A stretch of DNA of 64,000 nt, taken from Vibrio neptunius. Lineage in GTDB: Bacteria > Pseudomonadota > Gammaproteobacteria > Enterobacterales > Vibrionaceae. Of the stretch, positions 9,014 to 17,837 are shown in pieces. Position 1 is the stretch's first letter, and each line of letters starts with the position of its first letter. The translations under genes and the position numbers were made by a program. The notes under the pieces are model-generated. The model was not told the origin of the DNA. It searched no databases and saw nothing but the letters and a program-made list of their open reading frames with translations. The stretch is from the NCBI GenBank assembly GCA_019339365.1, contig CP079859.1:2418001-2482000 (forward strand), read 5' to 3'.

Positions 9014-9649
9014 ATGATCACACTTTATTGGCACCCTCTTTCTGGTCACGCCCACCGCGCTCACCTGCTTCTGGGTCTACTCGATTTAGACTTTAAACTC
9101 GTTAAGGTTGATCTGCCTGCTGGCGAACATCGGCAACCAGAATTTTTAGCTCTAAATCCCTTTGGTCAAGTACCGGTGCTGGTTGATGGCAAGACGGTCA
9201 TTACAGATTCAAACGCGATATTGGTCTATTTGGCCAGCGTTTACGATGTCAAACAGCAATGGCTGCCACCCTCGCCGGTCGACCGCGCCCACATTGAGCA
9301 GTTTCTGTCCCTCGCAGCCCATAGGCTAGCAGGCTCCTTAGCCAAGCTACGCGCCGCCAATATGTTTCACCGCCCAATCGAGGGTGATACGCTCAAACAA
9401 GAGGGGATTACCTTGCTGACGCAGTTGGATAACTACTTATCTGACCGGCAGTGGCTGGTAGGCCTAACCCCCACTCTGGCCGATCTGGCGATTTACAGTT
9501 ATACCAAGCTCGCACCTGAAGCTGGCCTAGACCTAACAGGCTACCCGAGGCTTAGCACTTGGCTTAAACGGGTCGAAGCTTTACCGCGCTTTATTCCCAT
9601 GACCTTATCCAAGGTGGGATTAAACCAAGCCATCAGCGAGGCTCATTAA
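9014..9649 (+). CDS. Glutathione S-transferase
   Basis: A two-domain GST of about 211 residues: thioredoxin-like N-domain (MITLYWHPLSGHAHRAHLLL, then GQVPVL with the cis-Pro and the DSNAILVYLA glutathione-binding segment) and a helical C-domain with the N-capping region PTLADLAIYSY. The conserved start matches the ATG at 9014; in-frame starts at 8972 and 8996 would add an unconserved leader. It is divergent from the LysR gene that probably controls it. Confidence 0.9.
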   Translation: MITLYWHPLSGHAHRAHLLLGLLDLDFKLVKVDLPAGEHRQPEFLALNPFGQVPVLVDGKTVITDSNAILVYLASVYDVKQQWLPPSPVDRAHIEQFLSLAAHRLAGSLAKLRAANMFHRPIEGDTLKQEGITLLTQLDNYLSDRQWLVGLTPTLADLAIYSYTKLAPEAGLDLTGYPRLSTWLKRVEALPRFIPMTLSKVGLNQAISEAH

Positions 9650-9859
9650 ACCTGCAAAAAATATTCAACTCACTCTCTTGTCACGGACTAATGGGCAACG
9701 TCACACTACTCGCACAATCAGGGTTGACCATTCCAATGAACAAAGGCGATTTGATCCCATCAACCAGCCAATATCAATGATGAGCAGAGAATCCCTTTTA
9801 GTTGCTTAACAAGAACTCTTCTACTTTGCTGGTCACACATAACGCGAGCGGGGAGAGCG

Positions 9860-9886
9860 TTCGTGGGTGACGATTCAACCCACGAA
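9860..9886. terminator. Inverted repeat downstream of accD paralogue
   Basis: TTCGTGGGT and ACCCACGAA form a perfect 9-bp stem with a 9-base loop just after the accD paralogue stop. No T run follows on the minus strand, so the terminator role is uncertain. Confidence 0.4.
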
Positions 9887-9901
9887 AACTCTTTCATCAC
9901 T

Positions 9902-10780
9902 CTATGCCGCGGTTGGCGGTTCGACAGGCAAAGTAGTGTTAGTCATTTTCGCGATCAATCCACTGACTCGCTGACGCATCTGACGACGATCAACAATCAT
10001 ATCGATCGCCCCATGCTCTAACAAGAACTCACTGCATTGGAAGTTTTCGGGCAGTTGTTCACGCACGGTCTGTTCGATGACCCGACGACCAGCAAAACCA
10101 ATGATAGCTTTAGGCTCACCAATATTGATATCCCCAAGCATCGCTATGCTGGCAGAGACACCACCAAATGTTTGATCAGTGAGCACCGAAACATAGGGCA
10201 ACCCATGGCTCGACAGTCGGTTAAGCGCTGCGCTGGTCTTAGACATCTGCATTAGCGACATCAATGATTCTTGCATCCGCGCGCCGCCACAAGCCGAAAA
10301 ACACACTAAGCCGCAATTGGCATCAATTGCGGCTTCTACTGCTTTGACAAATCGAGCACCAACCACTGCCCCCATAGACCCTGCCATAAATGAAAACTCG
10401 AAAGCGCACGCAACCACAGGCATCCCAAACAATGCACCTTTGATGACCACTAGGGCATCCGTTTCACCCGTGGTTTTCTGTGCCTGAGCGATACGATCTT
10501 TGTACTGTTTCAAGTCCTTGAAGTTCAACAAGTCTTGCGGTTCCAAGTCTTGCGCGAGCTCCACTCGAGGTTCTTTGTCTAAAAAGCTGTCCAACCGACA
10601 CCGCGCTTTGATTCTCATGTGATGATCACACTTAGGGCACACACCCAAATTTTCTTGCAACGCTGGTCGGTAGAGAATTTGGTCACAAGAGGAGCATTTA
10701 GTCCAGACGCCCTCTGGAATGAATGTTCGACGAGTACTAATTTTGTTTTTTCTATCAAAGAGGTTTTCTAACCAACCCAT
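9902..10780 (-). CDS. accD2: Paralogous acetyl-CoA carboxylase carboxyltransferase beta subunit (AccD), target-site variant
   Basis: A 292-residue AccD. Seen: C4 zinc finger (CSSC, CPKC), [11 protein letters not shown] and the oxyanion-hole region. Against the E. coli sequence as I remember it, LTDPTMGGVSASF reads [13 protein letters not shown] here, so positions 201, 203 and 210 are changed. Position 203 (Met to Leu) is the reported determinant of andrimid resistance in the producer subunit AdmT. The gene is not in the usual truA-accD-folC setting. It stands alone, divergent from a LysR gene. I infer an inducible, inhibitor-resistant second AccD. The ATG at 10780 (AAGG upstream, MGWLENLF matching MSWLEKIL of Vibrio AccD) is preferred to 10804. 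It still needs AccA as partner. Confidence 0.92.
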   Translation of the reverse strand: MGWLENLFDRKNKISTRRTFIPEGVWTKCSSCDQILYRPALQENLGVCPKCDHHMRIKARCRLDSFLDKEPRVELAQDLEPQDLLNFKDLKQYKDRIAQAQKTTGETDALVVIKGALFGMPVVACAFEFSFMAGSMGAVVGARFVKAVEAAIDANCGLVCFSACGGARMQESLMSLMQMSKTSAALNRLSSHGLPYVSVLTDQTFGGVSASIAMLGDINIGEPKAIIGFAGRRVIEQTVREQLPENFQCSEFLLEHGAIDMIVDRRQMRQRVSGLIAKMTNTTLPVEPPTAA

Positions 10781-10804
10781 GGGAACCTTTTTCCAATAAC
10801 TCAT

Positions 10805-10872
10805 AAATGAACCATTGTATAAGCCAATTATTGATAATAAAGTGGGCTTTATTGGTTTAATAATCCAATATT
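10805..10872. promoter_or_regulatory. Divergent accD2/LysR control region
   Basis: An AT-rich interval holding the perfect inverted repeat AATAAAG-TGGG-CTTTATT (10836-10853), with outer CCAAT (from about 10824) and ATTGG (to 10855) extending the symmetry. This is a good candidate LysR operator between the divergent genes. Confidence 0.5.
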
Positions 10873-11790
10873 ATGGGATTAAAAGTGCTAGATAAAATCG
10901 ACCAACAATGGCTCAACAGCTTTCACTGTGTTTACGAAAACAACAGTTTCAAACGGGCGGCTGAATTGCTAGGGTTGCCTTCTTCCAACATCAGTCGCCA
11001 CATCGCCTTGCTCGAAGAATGCTTAGACACTCGGTTGTTTCATAGAACCACACGGCGCGTCAGTCCAACAGACGCAGGGGAACACCTTTATGTGCGAACC
11101 CAGCCTCTTTTGAACAAACTCAATGACGCACTTGAAGAAGTGACCCAATATTCTCAGCAAGTGCAAGGGCAACTAAAAGTGCTCATGCCCGATTCGCCCG
11201 CATTATCTGAGGCCGTTGTCTCATTCTGCCAACAACACCCCTCCATTTCGTTGTGCTGCGACACCAGCATAAGCCCCAAAGATGACCCTCTGGATGGCTT
11301 CGATATTGTGATCAGCTTTCAACGCGGGAAGCTGACAGACTGCAACTGGGTGGCAAAAGAAATCATCCGGTGGAAAAGTGTCGTGGTGGCTTCTCCGGCC
11401 TGGCTTGAACGATACCCAGTGCCGTTTCATACCACCGACTTAAGCCGCGTACCCTGCATCACGACCTATACTGCGTTAAATGGTAGCCCTTGGGTATTTG
11501 AGAATGCCACCGGTGAATTAGTCACGCAGAAAGTGCACTCGACGTTCAAGGTCAATAGCGGCCACCTCGCCAAAACAGGCGCTCTTGCTGGATTGGGAGC
11601 TTCCCTACTACCCATCGAGTTCTGCCAGCAGGAATTAGACGCAGGCACTTTGGTTAAAATAGACATGGAGTACCCTCCAGCGGATTTGGTGCTATACGCC
11701 TTTTATGCCTCACGAAAGCATCTCGCGAAGAAAATACCCATATTTATTAAACATTTACAAAATCAATCTACGATTCACAAACAGCTTTAA
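10873..11790 (+). CDS. LysR-family regulator divergent from the AccD paralogue
   Basis: A 305-residue LysR protein: DNA-binding helix FKRAAELLGLPSSNISRHIALLEECLDTRLFHRTTRRVSP, then the effector-binding domain. It belongs to the group close to E. coli DsdC/AllS-like and CrgA-like regulators by general look only. The ATG at 10873 has no clear ribosome site; a GTG at 10885 with GGGA 8 bases upstream is an alternative start. Its position suggests it controls the AccD paralogue, perhaps sensing an inhibitor or a drop in malonyl-CoA. Confidence 0.92.
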   Translation: MGLKVLDKIDQQWLNSFHCVYENNSFKRAAELLGLPSSNISRHIALLEECLDTRLFHRTTRRVSPTDAGEHLYVRTQPLLNKLNDALEEVTQYSQQVQGQLKVLMPDSPALSEAVVSFCQQHPSISLCCDTSISPKDDPLDGFDIVISFQRGKLTDCNWVAKEIIRWKSVVVASPAWLERYPVPFHTTDLSRVPCITTYTALNGSPWVFENATGELVTQKVHSTFKVNSGHLAKTGALAGLGASLLPIEFCQQELDAGTLVKIDMEYPPADLVLYAFYASRKHLAKKIPIFIKHLQNQSTIHKQL

Positions 11791-11894
11791 TATGTACAAG
11801 ATACCAAAGGGGCGTTTCAGAAATGAACAAAGAAAAGGGTGAGTGGAAGAGAATCAACGAAATAGGCGCCCTTAATAGGACGCCGCAAGTTAAC

Positions 11895-12662
11895 TCACAA
11901 AATCGTCACGCCATGTGCGGGAACCCACATAAAAGTATGAAACTCATACGTCACGATCACATCGTGTAGATCATCAGGTCGACTGGTGTCGAGTCCCGAT
12001 ACGGGTCCAAGGTTGACCGTCCAGCACGCATGAGTCGGATCAGTAATGGGTTGGCCAGCAAAGTCAAAGTTGGTGACCTGATCCCCTCCGTCCTTCTGTG
12101 ACCAGTGGATAACGCGACGTTCATAGTCCACCAAATCAGCACGGACCCAGTGATAATCCCCACCCCACTGTGCTTGAGGATCACCCTGAAAGCCAGACTC
12201 CGGTGGCGAAAATACTAACGCGACAAAATGCCCATCCACTCCTTGTCGATACTTAGGGTCGTCGAATAAATCGTCAAGAGTTTGATGTGGCAAGGCAACT
12301 AAACCATCGAGTTCCGCGTTGCGCGTAACAATATCTGCCGTCATCGCCGTGGACCATGGCGTCGACCCTGCACTGGCGCGCCCCGGCTGTGGAAATGAAT
12401 TCGAGGCAATATTAGTGCCGTAGGCATAGCAATTGTTATTGGGCTGGTTCTTATACGACATGAAATTGCCATCACAATTACGCGCAGGATCGTACGCAGT
12501 AGAACGGCCAAATACTGTCGGGCCATATTGAGCAACAGGACCCCACTCTGGGTTAGGCGGCATAATGGTAGTCGGTGCAACAATGCGCCCTTGTGTCAGC
12601 AGCAAGGAACCGTGGTAAGGACAATTGGGTGTGATGCGTCCGCTGTACTTGATTCGTGTCAT
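11895..12662 (-). CDS. Orphan protein with NCYxYG motif (possible papain-like fold)
   Basis: A 255-residue protein without a signal peptide or membrane segment. It has a striking central block NNNCYAYGTNIASNSFPQPG and a later HFVALVF and DYHWVRAD region. The Cys and a following His could form a Cys/His pair, but this is inference. Proteins with a similar NCYxYA...QPG block occur scattered in bacteria and, from memory, in mollusc shell-matrix proteins. It is the last gene of the operon and overlaps the asparaginase stop by 4 bases (ATGA), with AAAGGAG before its ATG, so its translation is coupled. Function not known. Confidence 0.75.
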   Translation of the reverse strand: MTRIKYSGRITPNCPYHGSLLLTQGRIVAPTTIMPPNPEWGPVAQYGPTVFGRSTAYDPARNCDGNFMSYKNQPNNNCYAYGTNIASNSFPQPGRASAGSTPWSTAMTADIVTRNAELDGLVALPHQTLDDLFDDPKYRQGVDGHFVALVFSPPESGFQGDPQAQWGGDYHWVRADLVDYERRVIHWSQKDGGDQVTNFDFAGQPITDPTHACWTVNLGPVSGLDTSRPDDLHDVIVTYEFHTFMWVPAHGVTIL

Positions 12663-14257
12663 GAGTGACTCCTTTCAGAAGGATAAAGTTGCACGGACAC
12701 ATGTTGGTCCGCATAGTTATAAACGGTCAGCGTAATTTCTGCCAGTTGCTGAGTGGACGAAGAGCCGCTCAGCTCTAACCAAGAGGCTGCGCCGCTGGAA
12801 TGGCCAGTCTGGCTGGCCCACAAGGGGACCTGATCTCGACTGTAAAACACCAGGTTGCCGTCATTTTGCATCGTCAAAGTACCAGGCAACGCTTCTGTCG
12901 GTAGAGATTCTGGTAATTGCCACAGGAGTTCGTTGTCACTGTTGCGAACCAGACGAGGTCCATGATTAGGATCATTGTGCAAACTAGCCATGCCATCAAA
13001 CGTCATCAGGTGTTCCCCGGGTAGTAGACTCGGATTAACTCGGCTGTCGAGGCGGTTTGTGTTTTGCATTTCTCCCGCCCAATTGGTCTGAAACAGACGA
13101 TTGACAGTCCCTTCAGGCCAGCCATGCAGTTTCTCCAACGCCAACAGTACGGTTAACTTGACCAAGCCAGCCATCGGCGTCATATCTGCAGATGAAACAA
13201 CCCCGACCTGAGGCAACCAAGCTCCGGCTGCATAAGCACTGTTATTGACAGTTCCAGCAATCACCTGGCTGGCGTCGACGAGTATTACACCTTGTTGATG
13301 CGCAGCAGCTAAGGCCTGATAGATCGCCCCTTTGGATGGTTCATCTGGACTACCTGAGGGAAAGTTGCCTTCGCCATAGGATTCGAGGATGATTCCTCGC
13401 GTTCCTGCCGAGACCAACGCGTCAACGATTTGAGCCAAAAAAGCTTGGGGTGGAGCGATTCGATAAGGCGCGGGGAACGCATTAAGCTGGCTCACCAAGC
13501 TGGTGTTCATCTGCACACTTAGATCATTAATTTGCGCACGTAGGCTATCGCGAACCGAAGGGTTGTCAAGGCTGACAGCGTGATTGACAGGGCCTGGCAA
13601 ACACCGTTGATTCTCAATGGTAAAGGCCACCCCCGCTTCTGCCAAGTACGGATAATTGGGCGATTCAAAGGCATTAAACTCACTGGCGTTTGTTTTGAGT
13701 ACTCGGTTACCACGATACAACCGATTTTGAAAATACACTCCCACTTCTGCAATTCCCGTTTGTGCTGCTGCAATCGCACCGCACAAGTTTTGATATGCGT
13801 CGGTGTTGAAATTAAGCTGGCAAGGCATGCCATCGGTTTGATGAAACAGCGGCACTTGTGAACCAGTGACGATCACAGGCTTGCTCAATACCGCTACCCC
13901 GACACCTCGTTCGTTCAGGCCATTAAGTAAAAAGCTCAGCGCCGCACCGGAAAAGTCCATACTGTCTGTTCCATGCAAGACCACAAACCCGTCCATCTCC
14001 TCATAATGTGCCAAAATGGCTTCAGCCATAATGCACCAATCGCTCGGCTGCAGGTTAGTGCTGTCTAGCGTGTGAGTCGATGAACCTGGAAACACGACAT
14101 CGACCAAATAGTGGAGTTGGATCTCTGGAAATTCGGCCTGAATGACAGGATCAATCCATACATTGCAGGCTTGAGCAAAGGCCGACGCGCTCATTGGTGC
14201 CAGTGGGTCACCGACACAACTGATGGTGCCGCCAGTGTTAATGATACCAATATTCAT
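12659..14257 (-). CDS. Type I/II L-asparaginase fused to a bulb-type lectin-like domain
   Basis: A 532-residue fusion. Residues 1 to about 370 are an asparaginase: NTGGTIS with the nucleophilic Thr, LHGTDSMDFSGAALSFL with the Thr-Asp pair, VTGSQVPL, and ILESYGEGNFP. The rest contains a B-lectin-like segment, SLLPGEHLMTFDG followed by LTMQNDGNLVFYSRDQ, whose QxDxNxVxY pattern is the mannose-binding signature. Ordinary asparaginases are near 330-350 residues. No signal peptide is seen. The family hydrolyses Asn, Gln or related amides; the lectin suggests a glycan-bearing substrate or partner. AAGGAG precedes the ATG. It lies between the Ntn hydrolase and the orphan papain-like gene. Confidence 0.88.
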   Translation of the reverse strand: MNIGIINTGGTISCVGDPLAPMSASAFAQACNVWIDPVIQAEFPEIQLHYLVDVVFPGSSTHTLDSTNLQPSDWCIMAEAILAHYEEMDGFVVLHGTDSMDFSGAALSFLLNGLNERGVGVAVLSKPVIVTGSQVPLFHQTDGMPCQLNFNTDAYQNLCGAIAAAQTGIAEVGVYFQNRLYRGNRVLKTNASEFNAFESPNYPYLAEAGVAFTIENQRCLPGPVNHAVSLDNPSVRDSLRAQINDLSVQMNTSLVSQLNAFPAPYRIAPPQAFLAQIVDALVSAGTRGIILESYGEGNFPSGSPDEPSKGAIYQALAAAHQQGVILVDASQVIAGTVNNSAYAAGAWLPQVGVVSSADMTPMAGLVKLTVLLALEKLHGWPEGTVNRLFQTNWAGEMQNTNRLDSRVNPSLLPGEHLMTFDGMASLHNDPNHGPRLVRNSDNELLWQLPESLPTEALPGTLTMQNDGNLVFYSRDQVPLWASQTGHSSGAASWLELSGSSSTQQLAEITLTVYNYADQHVSVQLYPSERSHS

Positions 14258-14312
14258 CGTTGCTCCTTATTGACCGCGCATGCACTGGGCTCAACGTTAA
14301 TATCTAATTTGG

Positions 14313-15134
14313 TCATAGTGGCGCCTCCTGAAAGGACTGCAATGGCTGAATTCGAGGATTTCCATTGACCTGATATCGACACCCAGGTCGTCCCCGGTCA
14401 AGGGAGAACACGGCAGTGGCTTGAGTGAAAAATTCGCTGCCAATGAACTCAGTTTCTCGACAGATAGAGAGTTCGGTTTGACCATAGTATTGGTCAGACA
14501 ACAACTGCTCGACTCCAGTCTGATTCGGCGAGAGCTGAAGCATCGATTCAGCTCGATTAAGACGTAAATAGGTGCTGTGATTGGCTGGATAATGGACTGA
14601 GTCAGGTTGCAATCGAAAGTGGTTGGTTGACACGAAAAAACCTTCGTCACGACAAATGGTACGCACGGGCCGTTGGTTGAAGGGGTTGGGCATGTATTCA
14701 ATGAAAATTGCTACTTTTCGTGTGTGAGTATCGTCGGCCCAGCCAGTGATCAGTGCGATATCCGGCGCAGGAAACGGCGTGGCCCTCCCCATGGATAAAT
14801 AAAACTGCGTCAGATGCATTGCCGCCTCGGTGGCATTGGTATAGTCGCGTATTGTGGCTTCGTAGGCTTCAAAAAGTGCCTGTACTTCTCCTTGATTGGT
14901 GGAATAGTTAGCCGCAGTGGTAGTGTAAGAATCTGCGGCCACAAAGCTAACGCCCGCATCGTTTGATCCAGCCCAAATCCCTTCACTGCCATCGCGTGTC
15001 ATGGCGATGTAAGATTCCACTCCGTTCTGACCAGGTCGCACTTGTGGTTGGTGAAAGTGCGTCACTGGAATGAGATCGCACTGTTTAAAGGTAACCAGTT
15101 GATTGCCGTCAAAAACGGCCCCTATGGTACACAT
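14313..15134 (-). CDS. Ntn hydrolase, acyltransferase/C45-like
   Basis: A 273-residue protein starting MCTIGAVFDG. After Met removal Cys2 becomes the N-terminal nucleophile, as in choloylglycine hydrolases and the acyl-CoA:6-APA acyltransferase (C45) group. Other family features are FKQCDL, GSEGIWAGSNDAGVSFVAAD and FFVSTNHF. These enzymes cleave or form amide bonds of acyl-amino compounds. GGAG lies 7 bases before the ATG. It starts the three-gene tail of the operon and is preceded by 241 bases of non-coding DNA with a palindrome, so it may have its own promoter. Substrate unknown. Confidence 0.75.
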   Translation of the reverse strand: MCTIGAVFDGNQLVTFKQCDLIPVTHFHQPQVRPGQNGVESYIAMTRDGSEGIWAGSNDAGVSFVAADSYTTTAANYSTNQGEVQALFEAYEATIRDYTNATEAAMHLTQFYLSMGRATPFPAPDIALITGWADDTHTRKVAIFIEYMPNPFNQRPVRTICRDEGFFVSTNHFRLQPDSVHYPANHSTYLRLNRAESMLQLSPNQTGVEQLLSDQYYGQTELSICRETEFIGSEFFTQATAVFSLDRGRPGCRYQVNGNPRIQPLQSFQEAPL

Positions 15135-15171
15135 GATGAGACTCCTTTCTTGGACGAGCTCTATCGAGCCT

Positions 15172-15190
15172 GACCCTGGGACCCAGGGTC
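15172..15190. promoter_or_regulatory. Perfect 19-bp palindrome upstream of the Ntn hydrolase gene
   Basis: GACCCTGGGACCCAGGGTC has 9-bp arms around one A, 37 bases upstream of the Ntn hydrolase ATG. With a one-base centre it is more likely an operator than an RNA hairpin. The surrounding 240 bases hold no gene. Confidence 0.55.
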
Positions 15191-15375
15191 TAACGTCAGA
15201 AGTCTAGTTAATAAATGGAATGTTCATTATGCATTAGATCACATATCAAAATGCACATTTTGAAACATCAATCTGTCTTGAAAACCGCCGTTGTTGTTCC
15301 GTTTAAGAACTCATTGACAAGAGGAAGAATCTCCTCATTGTTATGGGTTGATTGCTTATCGACAAGCCCGCGAGA

Positions 15376-16695
15376 TCATACTGCGGTAGACTCCCCAGTC
15401 ACCGCTTTGAAGTGCGCGATGCCGTGCTCAAACTGGTCATCACTCAAATCGATCAGGCGTGGTATCTTGACACCGTTAGTCGTACGCAGGTGCTCGTGGA
15501 TAAGGCCTTGCAAGTGACCGTGCTGAAGGAAGAAAAACGGCGGACTCTGCGCGACTTGAACCTCTAGTGCACGCCTAACCGCATTACACCTAGCAGACAG
15601 TGACTCATGTGTCTCTAGGGCGCTCTCCAACCACAGTTCAATCACATTTTCTCCAGTGGTAGATTGATAACGTACTAGCAGCGCGTTCTGGAGGAAAGTC
15701 AGCCCCTCCAGCGTATTCAAAACAAACTCTGGGTAGAGGTTTTGCCCCCTAATTTTAAATTGTTGGTCAATACGACCAACGATCGCCCCAAGCCTCGGTG
15801 ATGTTCGTCCACAAAGACAGGGGGTTCGGTACAGACCACTAGCAATATCACCCGTCGCATACCGCACAGCAGCGAAACCGCGAGGTTGGGTCAGTGTCGT
15901 GACTACCACCTCACCAGGCTCACCTTCAGGAACTGGTAACCCCGTCTGAGGGTCAAGTAGTTCGACGTACAAATACTCATCGTGGATGTGGAAACCTTGA
16001 TGCTGCTGACACTCGAAGCCGATTGACCCAATTTCGCTACAGCCGTACTCGTTGATGTAGGTCTCAAACTGCCACCAGGTTTGTACTTTATTCACCGTCG
16101 CGGTAGGTTGAAATAACGCATCAAACGTCGGGCATGCCGCAAAATAAGCTTTACGAGGCAGGGGAACACGCTTAGGGAAATCGGGGCCGAGTTCGGCAGC
16201 CATCTCGTCAAGAAACAAGGGGTTGCCTACGATAGCGTCAGGGCGATGGTAGTTGAGAATATCGACCACCCGCTGCACACGCTGAGGAGAACAACGAAAA
16301 ACACTGATCCCAAGTTGCTTAGCAGCTTGGTTAATGAGTGGCCCCAACGTAAACATATCGTTGTTACTTAATGTCTGAAGCAGACGGTCTCCCGATTGCA
16401 AACCCAGTTCACGTAGCACCCGAGTGATGGAGGCGACCCAGACCATTTCTTGCAACCGATGGACGGGCACATCAACGGGGCGTCCAGTCGTCCCTGATGA
16501 ACTAACGTAATCGACAGCGTCATCACGGTTCATAATCTCTGTCCAATGATCACGCAGATGCGTTTTGCGTACCACTGGCAAGTCCGACAAAAGTGTCTCC
16601 TCCAAGCCCGCTAAGGTTTGTTGCCCCCAGTGCTTGCGGTAAAAAGAACGTTCAGAGGCATAAGAAATCGCACGCCGTATCTTATCCGGACTCAT
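15376..16695 (-). CDS. PaaK-like adenylate-forming ligase
   Basis: A 439-residue enzyme of the phenylacetate-CoA ligase group. Seen: P-loop SSSGTTGRP near residue 66, YGCSEIGSIGFEC, YATGDI, and the hinge region GRTSPRLGAIVGRIDQQFKIRGQNLYP. The C-terminal lid carries GVKIPRL, with a candidate catalytic Lys. It should activate a carboxylic acid, often aromatic, as an acyl-adenylate for CoA or another acceptor. It overlaps the upstream BtaA-like gene by 4 bases (ATGA) and is therefore coupled to it. Confidence 0.88.
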   Translation of the reverse strand: MSPDKIRRAISYASERSFYRKHWGQQTLAGLEETLLSDLPVVRKTHLRDHWTEIMNRDDAVDYVSSSGTTGRPVDVPVHRLQEMVWVASITRVLRELGLQSGDRLLQTLSNNDMFTLGPLINQAAKQLGISVFRCSPQRVQRVVDILNYHRPDAIVGNPLFLDEMAAELGPDFPKRVPLPRKAYFAACPTFDALFQPTATVNKVQTWWQFETYINEYGCSEIGSIGFECQQHQGFHIHDEYLYVELLDPQTGLPVPEGEPGEVVVTTLTQPRGFAAVRYATGDIASGLYRTPCLCGRTSPRLGAIVGRIDQQFKIRGQNLYPEFVLNTLEGLTFLQNALLVRYQSTTGENVIELWLESALETHESLSARCNAVRRALEVQVAQSPPFFFLQHGHLQGLIHEHLRTTNGVKIPRLIDLSDDQFEHGIAHFKAVTGESTAV

Positions 16696-17837
16696 TGTTC
16701 CACCTCGTGCATAGTTGAAGAACGTTTACGAAACACTGAGACAGCCGAATACGTGTAAGCACGTTCCGCTTCGCTCAGTTTCGCACTGAGGGAATGATCC
16801 AAGCACAAATCTGCGGGCCAAGTAGTGGACCCCTGCCCCATCATAGAGCGGTTCACTATCACAGCGCCTAGCGGTAAGCTGTGCACCAATCGTTGCAAAA
16901 ACGGGCCAACGGCCTGTCTAGGCAAACACTCCAGTGCGTTTGACAAAGCCAACTTGTTGAATTGACCTTGCTGCTCAGGCCGCACCACCCATTTGGTCAG
17001 ATCTTCCGTGACGATGTTTAGTCGGTCTAAATTGGCCTTCACCTTGTCGTACACGCCTTCCGTTAGGTAGGCAGCTCCAGCAAGATCAGGTGGGTTGCGA
17101 CCGAACAGGAGTTGCGTCATTAGCGGATTGTGTTTGAGCAAGGTGGTGTCAAACGCGCGAGCAATTTTGCGTCGAAGATGTACCGCAGGCGACTCATGTT
17201 TTTCCAGCGCTCGAGAGAACCCTTCACCATACACCCGACGCAGCGTTATGTTGTTGACACACAGAGCTAAAAATGTGCGCCAACGCTGTGTGTCGAAGTG
17301 TTGGCGATAAAACTCTCGCTGTTCCTCAAGGGTCTCTATTGCCATCAATGCGTCAAACAGATTGGGCGAATGAGTCACATAGTGCAGGACTCGTCCCGTC
17401 CATACGCTGAGTCGTTCAGTGCGACCGGCTTGATTGACCCCTTTGGCCACCAAATTGAGATGCTTATTCCAATAATCCTCAACATCTGGGCTGAGATTGG
17501 ATTTCAGGGTTGACCATCCATCCAGACGGTCACTGCTTGACGCCGGTAAATCGCCCAAAAATTCGCGGCAGGCTTGTCGATCCCACTGGGTGATAGCCGC
17601 ACACTTTAGCGCCAATAAGGCTGACTGACTAGCATTGATATCTATGGCGGTCACCTGCTGAGGTGCCTCGGCCAAAAACCGCAATGCCGAACAGCCTCCT
17701 GAAGTGATTGTCAGTACTCTGTCATGAGGACTCAGAGCCAAGGCCTGGAGGTCCACCGACACATCTTCTCTGACTTGACCGTATAGAAGTGGTAGTGTCG
17801 AAGTCTGGGAAGTCGATAGCGCATACAATCCCCCCAT
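16692..17837 (-). CDS. DUF3419 / BtaA-like S-adenosylmethionine 3-amino-3-carboxypropyl transferase
   Basis: A 381-residue soluble protein with the SAM-site pattern LTITSGGCSALRFLAEAP then VTAIDINASQSALLALK, as in DUF3419 proteins. BtaA of this family moves the aminocarboxypropyl group of SAM to diacylglycerol when betaine lipids form. Here no BtaB-type N-methyltransferase is present and the neighbours are a PaaK-like ligase and aromatic-acid carriers, so a small-molecule acceptor is more likely than a lipid. The gene overlaps the MFS stop by one base. Confidence 0.82.
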   Translation of the reverse strand: MGGLYALSTSQTSTLPLLYGQVREDVSVDLQALALSPHDRVLTITSGGCSALRFLAEAPQQVTAIDINASQSALLALKCAAITQWDRQACREFLGDLPASSSDRLDGWSTLKSNLSPDVEDYWNKHLNLVAKGVNQAGRTERLSVWTGRVLHYVTHSPNLFDALMAIETLEEQREFYRQHFDTQRWRTFLALCVNNITLRRVYGEGFSRALEKHESPAVHLRRKIARAFDTTLLKHNPLMTQLLFGRNPPDLAGAAYLTEGVYDKVKANLDRLNIVTEDLTKWVVRPEQQGQFNKLALSNALECLPRQAVGPFLQRLVHSLPLGAVIVNRSMMGQGSTTWPADLCLDHSLSAKLSEAERAYTYSAVSVFRKRSSTMHEVEQ

